DNA of 41,312 bases from Brevinematales bacterium (lineage in GTDB: Bacteria > Spirochaetota > Brevinematia > Brevinematales > GWF1-51-8), in assembly GCA_013177895.1 (NCBI GenBank), contig JABLXV010000038.1, positions 1-41,312 of the forward strand, read 5' to 3'. How positions within the stretch are numbered: the first letter of the stretch is position 1; each line of letters begins with the position of its first letter. The notes under the pieces are model-generated. The model was not told the DNA's origin. It made no database searches and worked only from the letters and a program-made list of their open reading frames with translations. Positions 24,386 to 32,324 of this stretch are shown piece by piece. The position numbers and the translations under genes are program-made.

Positions 24386-25162
24386 ATGGCTGAAACTTTG
24401 GTAAAAGATGAACATGAGAGGAAAATAGCGCAGTTGAAGGAATTGTTCCGCTCGTTGAAAGACGAGTCCGACCATAAAAAAGCGCTCTATCTGCGAAAGG
24501 AATTCAAGGAGTTTCTTGCCCAGTGCGATGCGCGGGATATTTCCGACGCGGAGAAGGAGCTTGCGAAGGAGGGCTTCACGCTGAAGGATTTCCGCTCCGG
24601 GTGCGACGTGCATCTCGAGCTGATGCGGGAATCCCTCGGTCAGCAGGGTTCGGCTATCCCGGAGGGCCACCCGTTATACCGCTTCCACACTGAGCATGGA
24701 GTGATCTCCTGTTGGATAGAGGAGCTTCTCGGGGCGATTCGCGGCGCTGAGGGAGCGGAAACTTTCGGCGCGGCCGGGGCAGGCCTCGAAACGGTTAAGA
24801 AACTGGCCGCGAAACTGCGCGATTCCGAAAACCACAGCGTGCGGCAGGAAAACGCGTTATTCCCGCTGCTGGAACAGCGCGGCATCACCGAACCCCCGAG
24901 AGTGATGTGGGGCGAGCATAAGGAGATGAAGGAGATGAAGACCTCGATAGAAACCGCGCTGAACACGATTACCGCGGAAAATTATCAGATCGTGCTTTCA
25001 AAGATGGAAGAAACCGCGCTTCTTCTCGCGGAGTATTTCGCGGCGCATACGAGGAAGGAGGAAACAATCCTCTACCCGATCGCGATGAAATCGTTCACCG
25101 GTACGGATTGGAACGACTTTAAAAGCGCGTGCGACGAACTCGGATATTTTTCATTAGAATAA
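24386..25162 (+). CDS. DUF438-hemerythrin domain protein
   Basis: 258 residues from ATG 24386 (AGGAGG upstream; an earlier in-frame start at 24353 lies in the operator). The N-terminal part (1-80) matches DUF438 (KIAQLKELFRSL, LYLRKEFKEFL). The four-helix hemerythrin-like part (about 95-240) shows the diiron ligand pattern: H101/H104, H150-xxxx-E155, H178, H221-xxx-E225. Such proteins bind O2 or NO or help repair Fe-S clusters in anaerobes. In many relatives a PAS domain is fused at the C-terminus; here it is a separate gene 17 bases downstream. Confidence 0.88.
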   Translation: MAETLVKDEHERKIAQLKELFRSLKDESDHKKALYLRKEFKEFLAQCDARDISDAEKELAKEGFTLKDFRSGCDVHLELMRESLGQQGSAIPEGHPLYRFHTEHGVISCWIEELLGAIRGAEGAETFGAAGAGLETVKKLAAKLRDSENHSVRQENALFPLLEQRGITEPPRVMWGEHKEMKEMKTSIETALNTITAENYQIVLSKMEETALLLAEYFAAHTRKEETILYPIAMKSFTGTDWNDFKSACDELGYFSLE

Positions 25163-25179
25163 AACCGACAGGAGGAACT

Positions 25180-25572
25180 ATGAATATCAAAGAATTGCCT
25201 TATGAGACTATCGAGGCTATACTGGACGCGCTATCGATAGATATTTCGTTCGTGGACGCGGAGGATACGGTGAAGTATTTCAACACGCCCAAGAAGGGAC
25301 GGGTATTCCCGCGCTCGAAGCTCGACCTTCAGCGGAAGGTGCAGAACTGTCATCCGCCTCAGAGTCTGGATAAGGTGAATACCATTCTCGACGGGTTCCG
25401 TAACGGGACGCGCGAGGATGCCCCGTTCTGGCTGCAGCTTCACGGGAAGTTCCTGAAAATCGATTATTTCCCGGTAAGGGACGCGGACGGGAAATATCTC
25501 GGTACGCTGGAAATGCTTCAGGATGCGACGGAGTTGAGGGCGTTGGAGGGAGAAAAGAAACTGCTGGACTAA
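25180..25572 (+). CDS. PAS-domain protein (detached DUF438 C-terminal module)
   Basis: 130 residues from ATG 25180 (GGAGG six bases upstream). It begins PYETIEAILDALSIDISFVD and carries FNTPKKGRVFPRS, VQNCHPPQSLDKVNTIL, GKFLKIDYFPVRDADGKYLG and EMLQDATELRALEGEKKLL, exactly the PAS module found at the end of DUF438-hemerythrin proteins. The conserved Cys-His in NCHPP may be a cofactor ligand, possibly heme; this is inference. No DNA-binding or kinase domain is attached. It is the last gene of the Rrf2-hemerythrin group and is followed by a bidirectional terminator. Confidence 0.85.
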   Translation: MNIKELPYETIEAILDALSIDISFVDAEDTVKYFNTPKKGRVFPRSKLDLQRKVQNCHPPQSLDKVNTILDGFRNGTREDAPFWLQLHGKFLKIDYFPVRDADGKYLGTLEMLQDATELRALEGEKKLLD

Positions 25573-25580
25573 AATAAAAC

Positions 25581-25610
25581 GGGGATAGACATTGTCTATC
25601 CCCAGTTTTT
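25581..25610. terminator. bidirectional intrinsic terminator
   Basis: GGGGATAGAC (25581-25590) pairs with GTCTATCCCC (25594-25603) over a three-base loop. AGTTTTT follows on the plus strand and GTTTTATTTT on the minus strand. It serves both the PAS gene (plus) and the TetR gene (minus), which converge here. Confidence 0.9.
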
Positions 25611-25613
25611 AGG

Positions 25614-26195
25614 TTACTTTTTCAGAACCGTATTAATTACGTAGTCAAGGTACTTTTTCCTATCCGCGGGCTTGGAGAAATCCAGACCAGCCAGATATTT
25701 CAGGTAAGACCCCAACATGATGGGCTGAAGGATAGACGACATCAGCACGATACCCTTGAGGGAAACCTGCTCGTCATCCTTTATCCCGGTGATCTCGGCC
25801 GCGATGCTTTTAAACTTACCGAAACGGTTCTTTTCATCCTCTGCGACATGTTTATCATCGGGAACCTTGCCTATCAGGCCGCTGAAAATACTGCGTGTCA
25901 GCGCAGGTGATTTCATCTGATATTCCATCATCTGCTGGAAGAAAGCTTCGAGCCGTTCGACAGGGCTTTTTGACTTATCGTCCAATACGCTGAACATGGT
26001 GTTCATAGTCTCTAAGAAACTCTTGAGACTTTCCTGGATCAAGCTGTCCTTTGAGCCGAAATAGTAATTGATTGCGGCGATATTTACTTTCGCGGCGACA
26101 GCAATTTTCCTGACGGTGATGCTATGAACACCGTCCTTGGACATGATTTGAAGGGTAGATTTAATAATCTTATCCTTCGTCTTTTCACGTTTCAT
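25614..26195 (-). CDS. TetR-family transcriptional regulator
   Basis: 193 residues from ATG 26195, which has GGGGAGG upstream; an in-frame start at 26219 lacks one. The N-terminal helix-turn-helix is typical: DKIIKSTLQIMSKDGVHSIT, then VRKIAVAAKVNIAAINYYFGSKDSLI. The C-terminal ligand domain (about 60-193) is helical and does not point to a ligand. It is the second gene after a minus-strand Rrf2 regulator, 79 AT-rich bases apart. Neither has an obvious target gene in the window. Confidence 0.9.
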   Translation of the reverse strand: MKREKTKDKIIKSTLQIMSKDGVHSITVRKIAVAAKVNIAAINYYFGSKDSLIQESLKSFLETMNTMFSVLDDKSKSPVERLEAFFQQMMEYQMKSPALTRSIFSGLIGKVPDDKHVAEDEKNRFGKFKSIAAEITGIKDDEQVSLKGIVLMSSILQPIMLGSYLKYLAGLDFSKPADRKKYLDYVINTVLKK

Positions 26196-26274
26196 AAATA
26201 ACCTCCCCAGAGATTTCACAACAATAAAGTAATAAGAAAATAAAAATATTTCAAATATTTACTAAAATATTTTA

Positions 26275-26688
26275 TTAATTTTTAACTAATAAGTCATTTA
26301 AACTACGATTTTTCATTAAATCCACGACTTGGTCGGACATTTCATGCCAAAAGTCGCCTACCGCGCAGCGCTTCTTCGCCTTACGGTAACAATTTTTTAC
26401 TCCGCGAACGCACGGTACGAAGGTCATATCCTCGTTCAATGCAGACGCGATCTCATAAATATTGATCTTCTTAGGGTCTTTTATCAGCTTATACCCGCCG
26501 CCCTTACCCCTGTTTCCTTTGATAAACCCCGCCTTCACGAAGGAAGAAATAATCTGTTCCAGATATTTGTTGGATATCTGCTCCTCCTCGGCGATATGGG
26601 AAATGGAGACCAGTTCGTTGCGTCCGTAATACACCGCGATATTGGACATAAAACGGAGACCGTAACGAAGCTTTGTAGGCATTTTCAT
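26275..26688 (-). CDS. Rrf2-family regulator, IscR-like
   Basis: 137 residues. The start KLRYGLRFMSNIAVYYGR, the helix-turn-helix SISHIAEEEQISNKYLEQII, and the wing GFIKGNRGKGGGYKLIKDPK are classic Rrf2. The cysteine set FVPCVRGVKNCYRKAKKRCAV (C-x6-C-x6-C) fits a [2Fe-2S] or [4Fe-4S] sensor. The start has GAGGGG upstream. It differs clearly from the Rrf2 gene at 23.9 kb, so the locus has two such sensors. A promoter-like TTGACG-16-TATATT lies upstream on the minus strand near 26748-26775. Confidence 0.88.
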   Translation of the reverse strand: MKMPTKLRYGLRFMSNIAVYYGRNELVSISHIAEEEQISNKYLEQIISSFVKAGFIKGNRGKGGGYKLIKDPKKINIYEIASALNEDMTFVPCVRGVKNCYRKAKKRCAVGDFWHEMSDQVVDLMKNRSLNDLLVKN

Positions 26689-26792
26689 AGAAAATTCCCC
26701 TCAAGGTGTGTGATTCTTTCGATTAAAATTATATATTAAATAGGAAAATAATGCAATATAAAATAAAATATTTACTCGTCAAGTAGGATTTG

Positions 26793-26826
26793 AAAAAAAA
26801 ACTGTCCGCTGGCGCGGGCAGTTTTT
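26793..26826 (-). terminator. intrinsic terminator after the RlpA-like gene
   Basis: On the minus strand ACTGCCCGC pairs with GCGGACAGT (26821-26813 with 26809-26801), followed by eight or more T (26800-26793). The plus strand also has GTTTTT, so it could act both ways. Confidence 0.88.
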
Positions 26827-26845
26827 ATAGATAGCTTTTGTTTAT

Positions 26846-28453
26846 TTATTCGTCGGCGCTTTGAACCGTTATTTTAACCATCAGCGCGGGAAGGTTCATC
26901 GCTTTCATTTTATTTGCTACCATCAAAGCAGTATCCAGAGAATCGTAGTAACCGATTCGTACCCGGTAATACAGTACGCCCTTCACCACCGAATCGCGGA
27001 TAATAACATTATACCCCATCCCCTTGAGTTTGTCGTAAAGTTTCTGCGCGTTCTTCAGATCCTTAAACGCGCCGACCTGGATGAGATATTTCTCACCGTC
27101 GCCGATAGGGCCTAAATCGTTTTGCGTATTAATGTTAGCTGTGTTTTTATTCGGCGTCACTTTATCGACATTTAATTTATCGGTAGCGATCTTATAGTCC
27201 GACAGTTCGTCCGGCGATACCACTATAATCTTGTCATCAGGAACCACGTCTGTTTTACCGGTGTTTTTATTCGGCGTTACATTCTTATCCGGTTTGACCG
27301 GCTGGGTATCGACGTTCTGCACGTCTATCTCGATCTCGTCATAAATGATCGACTTCTCCTGGGTGATTGCGGTATCGTCCCATGTGTTATCCTCGGCGAT
27401 CAGTATATCGGGAGTGACCTCGCCGGTAACGACAGGCCCCTTGTCCTCGATCACTTTTTCATCGGGCACGTCAATCGTAAAGTCCTCGGCAACCTTTTCC
27501 TCAGGCACATCGATAGTAATATCCTCGATATCGGAATTATCGACCTCGGGGAGATCGTCGACGGGAACATTGAGGTCGACGACATTCTTGTCGGGCACGA
27601 GCGTATTGGTTTTCTTGATTACGTTATTCGTACCGGCGGTGTTCGCGGGTTTTACGGTAATATTATTATCGGACTGTTTAATTGTGTTGTTCGGTTTAAC
27701 CGTCTTGATACCCGGGTCGAACGGTTCCTCGAAGGGCTCCTCGATCACAAACTCGTTATCGTCGCTATTGACCGCGTCGGTATCGATAGGGTTCAGGCTG
27801 ATATCGTTCTCGACCACTTTTTGAGAAGTCTGTATCTTCGATGTGACCGAGTTGGTGTAAACATTCGTCACGACCTTGATAATCTTATTGGTCACGAAGA
27901 TCGCGTTGGTTTTCGTCAGGACTTTAGTGACAACGTTGGTGACATAATAATCGATCGAGATAACCCCGTTGGAGAGCTTCTCGGTCATAATCGGTTTCGG
28001 CGATGTCGGCGAGGCCATGGAGTTGGTATTGGTCATCGGGGCTTTTGACGTATCGTAATCGCTGAGGTTCACCCCGGCGGTATTCCCGTTACCCAGCTTA
28101 ATCATGGTGACCATGACGTAGGAAGTGCCCTTCTTGATAAAGTCGAGGGATTCGGCCGCGGCGCGCGAGAGGTCGATGAGGCGTCCGTCGGCGACAGGCC
28201 CTCGGTCGTTGATCATCACGATCACCTTTTTCCCGTTCTCGAGATTCTCCACCTCGACCACCGTACCGAACGGGAGTGTTTTATGCGCGGCGGTCATCTT
28301 CACGGGGTCGTACAGATCGCCGCTGGCGGTCTTTTTCCCGGCATACTCGTCGCTATAATACGACGCTACCCCATATAGGTACTTGGGCAGCTGGGAGAAA
28401 AGATTTATGGATATTCCCATCAATAAAATCGCAATCAATCCTCTGATTTTCAT
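26846..28453 (-). CDS. rlpA: secreted RlpA-like double-psi beta-barrel protein with SPOR domain
   Basis: 535 residues. A signal peptide (1-21, IAILLMGISINLFSQ) has no lipobox Cys, unlike classic RlpA. The DPBB domain (about 27-120) has GVASYYSDEYAGKKTASGD, MTAAHKTLPFGTVVEV and VMINDRGPVADGRLIDLSRA with the conserved His and Asp of RlpA lytic transglycosylases. A long low-complexity linker rich in Asp, Val, Thr and Asn (160-450) follows, with repeated DVP-E/D-EKV motifs. The end (about 458-530) is a SPOR domain (KYLIQVGAFKDLKNAQKLYD, YYRVRIGYYD) that binds denuded glycan at division sites. The linker is unusually long. Confidence 0.88.
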   Translation of the reverse strand: MKIRGLIAILLMGISINLFSQLPKYLYGVASYYSDEYAGKKTASGDLYDPVKMTAAHKTLPFGTVVEVENLENGKKVIVMINDRGPVADGRLIDLSRAAAESLDFIKKGTSYVMVTMIKLGNGNTAGVNLSDYDTSKAPMTNTNSMASPTSPKPIMTEKLSNGVISIDYYVTNVVTKVLTKTNAIFVTNKIIKVVTNVYTNSVTSKIQTSQKVVENDISLNPIDTDAVNSDDNEFVIEEPFEEPFDPGIKTVKPNNTIKQSDNNITVKPANTAGTNNVIKKTNTLVPDKNVVDLNVPVDDLPEVDNSDIEDITIDVPEEKVAEDFTIDVPDEKVIEDKGPVVTGEVTPDILIAEDNTWDDTAITQEKSIIYDEIEIDVQNVDTQPVKPDKNVTPNKNTGKTDVVPDDKIIVVSPDELSDYKIATDKLNVDKVTPNKNTANINTQNDLGPIGDGEKYLIQVGAFKDLKNAQKLYDKLKGMGYNVIIRDSVVKGVLYYRVRIGYYDSLDTALMVANKMKAMNLPALMVKITVQSADE

Positions 28454-28504
28454 CCGTATCCTCCGGCTTTTATTCTTATGGTCACTATGAAATACTAATT
28501 TTAG

Positions 28505-28521
28505 GAAGTGACCATTGGGCG
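28505..28521. repeat. 17-bp motif, inverted copy of 19545-19561
   Basis: GAAGTGACCATTGGGCG. Its AGTGACC part also pairs with GGTCACT at 28480-28486, forming a local inverted repeat upstream of the RlpA-like gene, where an operator would be expected. Confidence 0.6.
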
Positions 28522-28637
28522 AATGATGGTCAATAATGCCTTAAATAACTAATGAGTTCAGGGTATTCTAAAACCGCCCTTATATATGTATCGGCAGAAA
28601 AATAAAAGCGTTTAGAAATACCGACACTCGCACTTAC

Positions 28638-28666
28638 TTGACTTTTCAATGCCTCCTATATAAAAT
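28638..28666 (+). promoter_or_regulatory. promoter of tRNA-Pro
   Basis: TTGACT (28638-28643), 17-base spacer, TAAAAT (28661-28666). The tRNA starts 42 bases after the -10, a typical arrangement. Confidence 0.65.
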
Positions 28667-28707
28667 ATCATGCTCCGGTAAATAAGTAAAGCAATTCCAA
28701 ATATTTT

Positions 28708-28783
28708 CGGGCTGTAGCGCAGTTCGGTTTAGCGCACTACCTTGGGGTGGTAGGGGCCGAGAGTTCAAATCTCTCCAGCCCGA
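28708..28783 (+). tRNA. tRNA-Pro (anticodon GGG)
   Basis: All four stems are visible: acceptor CGGGCTG/CAGCCCG, D stem GCGC/GCGC, anticodon stem CTACC/GGTAG with loop TTGGGGT (anticodon GGG, reading CCC and CCT), T stem GAGAG/CTCTC with loop TTCAAAT. The discriminator base is A at 28783 and no CCA is encoded, so it is added after transcription. Confidence 0.95.
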
Positions 28784-28939
28784 AATTTATTTATATTTGC
28801 GTTCCTTTTTGCTGTTTTCGCACGTATTCTTCTTTGTACATGTTCCGGCGGCAGGGATTGGTAACTCCGGACTATGATATGAAACCGTACTCCGCTCGGA
28901 AGAGTCTAATAATTCAGTGTTCCCTCCAAGGAGGCGGAA

Positions 28940-30319
28940 ATGAAAAAGCGGATCGGTTTGATGAACGGGGTATTGGTAGCGGCGGTTTTTCTGCTGGTTT
29001 CCTGCGGCGGGGCTCCCGTAAAAGAAATGGACGAGGCGAAAGCCGCGTTGGAGAAAGCCAAACAGGCTGACGCGAAGGTCTACGCGGTTCAGGAGTATAA
29101 AGAGGCCGAAGACGATTTCCTGATGGCGGTCACCTACACCAATCAGAACCAGAACGGCGACGCTAAGGATAAAGCCCTTTCGTCCAAAGTTAAAGCCGAA
29201 GCATCCTATCAGCTTTCCATTCAGAACCGCGCCAAGGTCACCTTCGATAATAATAACTCCCTCATTTCGCAGGCGAAAAGTGTTTTCGCCGATAAGATCA
29301 AATCCGCCGAATATGCCGCGGCAATCTCGAATAATATGAAGGTCGGTAAACTGATCGATCAGTCGAATTTTACCGCCGCCTACGATCAGGGCGCGCCTAT
29401 CGGGAATAGCCTGAAATCGATTATCGCCGAGTGCCGGAAACTGCTGGACGGCGCGAAGGTTTCGCTCGAGAACGTCCAGTCGCGTTACGCATGGGCGGAG
29501 AAGTCCGAGATCGTCAAGAAGTACGCGATGGCCGATTTGGAACAGGCCAAGCCGCTCATCGCGGATTCCGCATCGTCGCTGTCGGCGGGCGACCCGAAAT
29601 TATCGTCTGATAAGTCCTATGAGGCGGACAAAATAATTACCGCCGCGCTCGATAAGGCTAACGCCGCCTATAAAAAATCGCTCGAGAAGCCGGTTGTCAA
29701 GCCCCAGCCCGATCCAGACCAGCAGACGGACGAGGAACTCGACAAGAAGAAGGCCGAGGACGAGATGAAGAAAGCCAACGAAGCTCTCGAGAAAATAAAG
29801 AAGGATAAAGAGAAGAAAGGGAGTTTCCTCGATAACAACACCCACACATTCACGCTTTCCTACTCCGGTATTATATATCTTGGTCAGGCTATGCCCCAGA
29901 TCGACTCCTCCCAGCTTATCCCGGAGACCAACAAGAATAATGGGCTCACCGCCGCCGAGAAGGAAGCGATGATGCCGAAGGAAGTCCCCGACGAGGAAGT
30001 GACGGTCGAACTGGTGGAGAAGTACTACGCGCTCGCGCAGGACGCCTACGATAAGGGCGAATATCTCGACGCGGTGGATTTCGCGCGGGAGGCGATGCGT
30101 CTCGCGGAAATTCTGTTAAATAAGCAGGAGGGCGCTACTTACACGGTCGTCCTGAACGTCAAGGATCGCGACTGCCTATGGAAGATCGCCGCGAAGATGT
30201 ATGAGAATAACGCGTGGATGTGGCCGATCATCTGGAAGGCGAACACCGACCAGATCAAGGACCCCGACCTGATCTATCCCGACCAGGTATTCAAGATACC
30301 GCCGTCATTGATTAAGTAA
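28940..30319 (+). CDS. LysM-type lipoprotein (paralogue of 22361-23761)
   Basis: 459 residues. Lipobox FLLVSC with Cys22, followed by GGAPVKEMDEAKAALEKA, closely parallel to the paralogue's start. The middle is helical and charged; a Pro-rich then Lys/Glu-rich stretch (about 245-295) resembles a stalk. The final part (about 345-459) is nearly identical to the paralogue: DEEVTVELVEKYYALAQDAY, DRDCLWKIAAKMYENNAWMW, WKANTDQIKDPDLIYPDQVF and IPPSLIK, a LysM-like domain. GGAGG precedes ATG. No terminator follows before the restriction gene 53 bases on. Confidence 0.85.
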   Translation: MKKRIGLMNGVLVAAVFLLVSCGGAPVKEMDEAKAALEKAKQADAKVYAVQEYKEAEDDFLMAVTYTNQNQNGDAKDKALSSKVKAEASYQLSIQNRAKVTFDNNNSLISQAKSVFADKIKSAEYAAAISNNMKVGKLIDQSNFTAAYDQGAPIGNSLKSIIAECRKLLDGAKVSLENVQSRYAWAEKSEIVKKYAMADLEQAKPLIADSASSLSAGDPKLSSDKSYEADKIITAALDKANAAYKKSLEKPVVKPQPDPDQQTDEELDKKKAEDEMKKANEALEKIKKDKEKKGSFLDNNTHTFTLSYSGIIYLGQAMPQIDSSQLIPETNKNNGLTAAEKEAMMPKEVPDEEVTVELVEKYYALAQDAYDKGEYLDAVDFAREAMRLAEILLNKQEGATYTVVLNVKDRDCLWKIAAKMYENNAWMWPIIWKANTDQIKDPDLIYPDQVFKIPPSLIK

Positions 30320-30372
30320 GGAATGACAGCATTATTACATAAAAACCACCCGTTAAATAACTTGGAGATAAT

Positions 30373-31497
30373 ATGTCTTGTGAATCGGTAGATAAACTTC
30401 AAAATTTATTAGCTGATAATGTTTTTTGTTATGCAACGGATAAAAAAAAAGCCGCAGGACGTGCATTAGGAACATTCATTGAAATCATAACCTATTATTT
30501 ATTAAAAAGTTGGCGATTGGAATCGTTTATCGCTATTGAAAGACCTCTTCCTGAGTATGCAAATGAAACAATTACCCATAATGTTGAATTTACATTACAT
30601 GGAAATAGCTTTTTATGTTCTGGAGAATATACGCAAAATGATTTTCCAATAAGCAGTAACAGGTTAAGATCAAAGCATAATGAGATTTCTAGCGAAGCAC
30701 CGAAGAAAAGCATTATGTTAGTTAGTAAAGATGGAATTATTCGAAATGCATGTACAATATACGAGAACCCTGACTCATTTGTAAATGTTTATATTAATAG
30801 TACAGATAGCACTTATGGTATCTATGAATTATTCGATCGTCCTTTTGCTATGTTTGAGTGTAAAAGAGTTGGAGTTGAAGAAGGAACAAGAAAAGGTCCT
30901 CAAACAATAGAGAAAGCGAAACAAGGTTCCTATGTGGCTAAAACTGTTTCATCATTGCAGAAAATTCGAAATAACGACGGTTCGCTTGGCGGATTAATTA
31001 ATTTACCTGACGGTACGTATAACATTAAAGAATACTATACCCTACTCGATGAAGTTATTAAATCTAATGAAAAACAACTGCTGAATAATTTTATTTTAAC
31101 TGTAGGAGTAGTAAGTAATCACGGAAATTGGTTTACCTCTGACACTCCGAATAAGGAATTGAGGGTTTTAGCGCAATCTTACGACTGGTTGATATTTTTA
31201 ACAGATAAAGGAATTTCCGAGTTTATTACCGATTTATTAATTAAACCGGCAGAAGAATACAAAGATGTTAAGATAGCATTTAATAAGAGTTATAATGCTG
31301 AAAAAAAGCAAAACGTTTTTACAAAAGTGAACATGGACTACTCTGCCGATATTGCTTTAGATCATTACTTTTCTGAAAATTCTAAGCGAATTGAAACTTG
31401 GTTTAATGTAATTGCTCCTCGGGAAAAAAGTCTTGATTTTCTTAAAGAAGAAATATTTACTCTTACAAAAAAAGATTGGGCTGGGGTATATAAATGA
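30373..31497 (+). CDS. probable type II restriction endonuclease (PD-(D/E)XK-like)
   Basis: 374 residues; I do not recognise the exact family. A FECKR strand (residues 161-165, E162 and K164) following YELFDRPFAM fits the ExK core of PD-(D/E)XK nucleases, and an upstream Glu/Asp (E37 region or D155) could complete it. The next gene is a DNA adenine methyltransferase overlapping by four bases (ATGA), which strongly suggests a restriction-modification pair. The coding sequence is far richer in A and T than its neighbours, with codons such as AAA, TTA and ATT dominating, a sign of transfer. GGAGATAATATG gives a fair start. Confidence 0.65.
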   Translation: MSCESVDKLQNLLADNVFCYATDKKKAAGRALGTFIEIITYYLLKSWRLESFIAIERPLPEYANETITHNVEFTLHGNSFLCSGEYTQNDFPISSNRLRSKHNEISSEAPKKSIMLVSKDGIIRNACTIYENPDSFVNVYINSTDSTYGIYELFDRPFAMFECKRVGVEEGTRKGPQTIEKAKQGSYVAKTVSSLQKIRNNDGSLGGLINLPDGTYNIKEYYTLLDEVIKSNEKQLLNNFILTVGVVSNHGNWFTSDTPNKELRVLAQSYDWLIFLTDKGISEFITDLLIKPAEEYKDVKIAFNKSYNAEKKQNVFTKVNMDYSADIALDHYFSENSKRIETWFNVIAPREKSLDFLKEEIFTLTKKDWAGVYK

Positions 31498-32114
31498 GTG
31501 CGGGGAGAAGTGTTAATTCGCAATCGCAGGATTGGTGTACGCCTCCTAAGTATGTGAACGCGGTCAAAGAAATGTATAATGGGGTAATAGAATTAGACCC
31601 TTGTGGGAGTACTTATTCTATCGTGGGGGCAAAAACGGAATTTATTTTACCTTTTTTCGATGGGTTAAAAGAAGAGTGGAATTATAAAAATGTATATGTA
31701 AATCCTCCTTATGGTGCTGATAGAATTAGAGGAACAACGATTAAAGATTGGTTGAAGAAATGCGCTGAGACGAATCAAAAGTATCATTCGGAAGTTCTTG
31801 CATTGGTACCGGTAGCAACAAACACCGCGCATTGGAAACATTATGTATTTGGAAAAGCATCTTCTGTTTGTTTTCTGTACGATACCAGATTGAAATTTAT
31901 TATAAATGGAAGTACAGATAATAAAGGGGCTCCTATGTCGTGTTGTATGTTGTACTGGGGTTCAAATATACAACGGTTTAAAGATATTTTTATGAAATAC
32001 GGCGCGGTAGTGAATATTTCTGATTTGATTGGTGAAAAAGCAGGTTATTTTTGTACTAAGGATAATCAAAGTCTTTTTTCGGAAACTAAAGATGATTTAT
32101 TTCTTGTAAAATAG
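31494..32114 (+). CDS. phage-type DNA N6-adenine methyltransferase (Dam family)
   Basis: 206 residues, the compact length of the phage-type Dam family (PF05869). The start NSQSQDWCTPPKYV, the LDPCGS loop (SAM region) and the catalytic motif NVYVNPPYG (N70-P-P-Y73) are in the expected order, with a WLKKC helix and LALVPVATNTAHWKH afterwards. It transfers a methyl group to adenine N6. It is coupled to the nuclease before it (ATGA overlap) and shares its AT-rich composition. These enzymes more often occur in phages; as partner of a nuclease it would protect host sites. Confidence 0.85.
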   Translation: MSAGRSVNSQSQDWCTPPKYVNAVKEMYNGVIELDPCGSTYSIVGAKTEFILPFFDGLKEEWNYKNVYVNPPYGADRIRGTTIKDWLKKCAETNQKYHSEVLALVPVATNTAHWKHYVFGKASSVCFLYDTRLKFIINGSTDNKGAPMSCCMLYWGSNIQRFKDIFMKYGAVVNISDLIGEKAGYFCTKDNQSLFSETKDDLFLVK

Positions 32115-32269
32115 ATTTCACGGATTGATTAGTTCCCTCCTCTCCCCTCTATTCCGTTTCCTCTTCCACGCCGGAAAACCCGCCCCCATCACGGGCAATC
32201 TCCTGATACCGGAATCATCCTTGAAACCGGGATTGGTGTACGCAGTACCCCTCGGCTTAGATAAAATAG

Positions 32270-32312
32270 CTGAAAAACAAAACCCCCGTCATTCCGGCGG
32301 GGGTTTCTTTAT
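32270..32312. terminator. bidirectional terminator between methyltransferase and SPFH genes
   Basis: AACCCCCG (32281-32288) pairs with CGGGGGTT (32298-32305); T-runs lie on both sides (TTTCTTT on plus; TTTTGTTTTTC on minus). The sequence between the methyltransferase stop (32114) and here has returned to the GC-rich host style and contains no convincing gene. Confidence 0.85.
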
Positions 32313-32324
32313 CGGGTCGATAAA

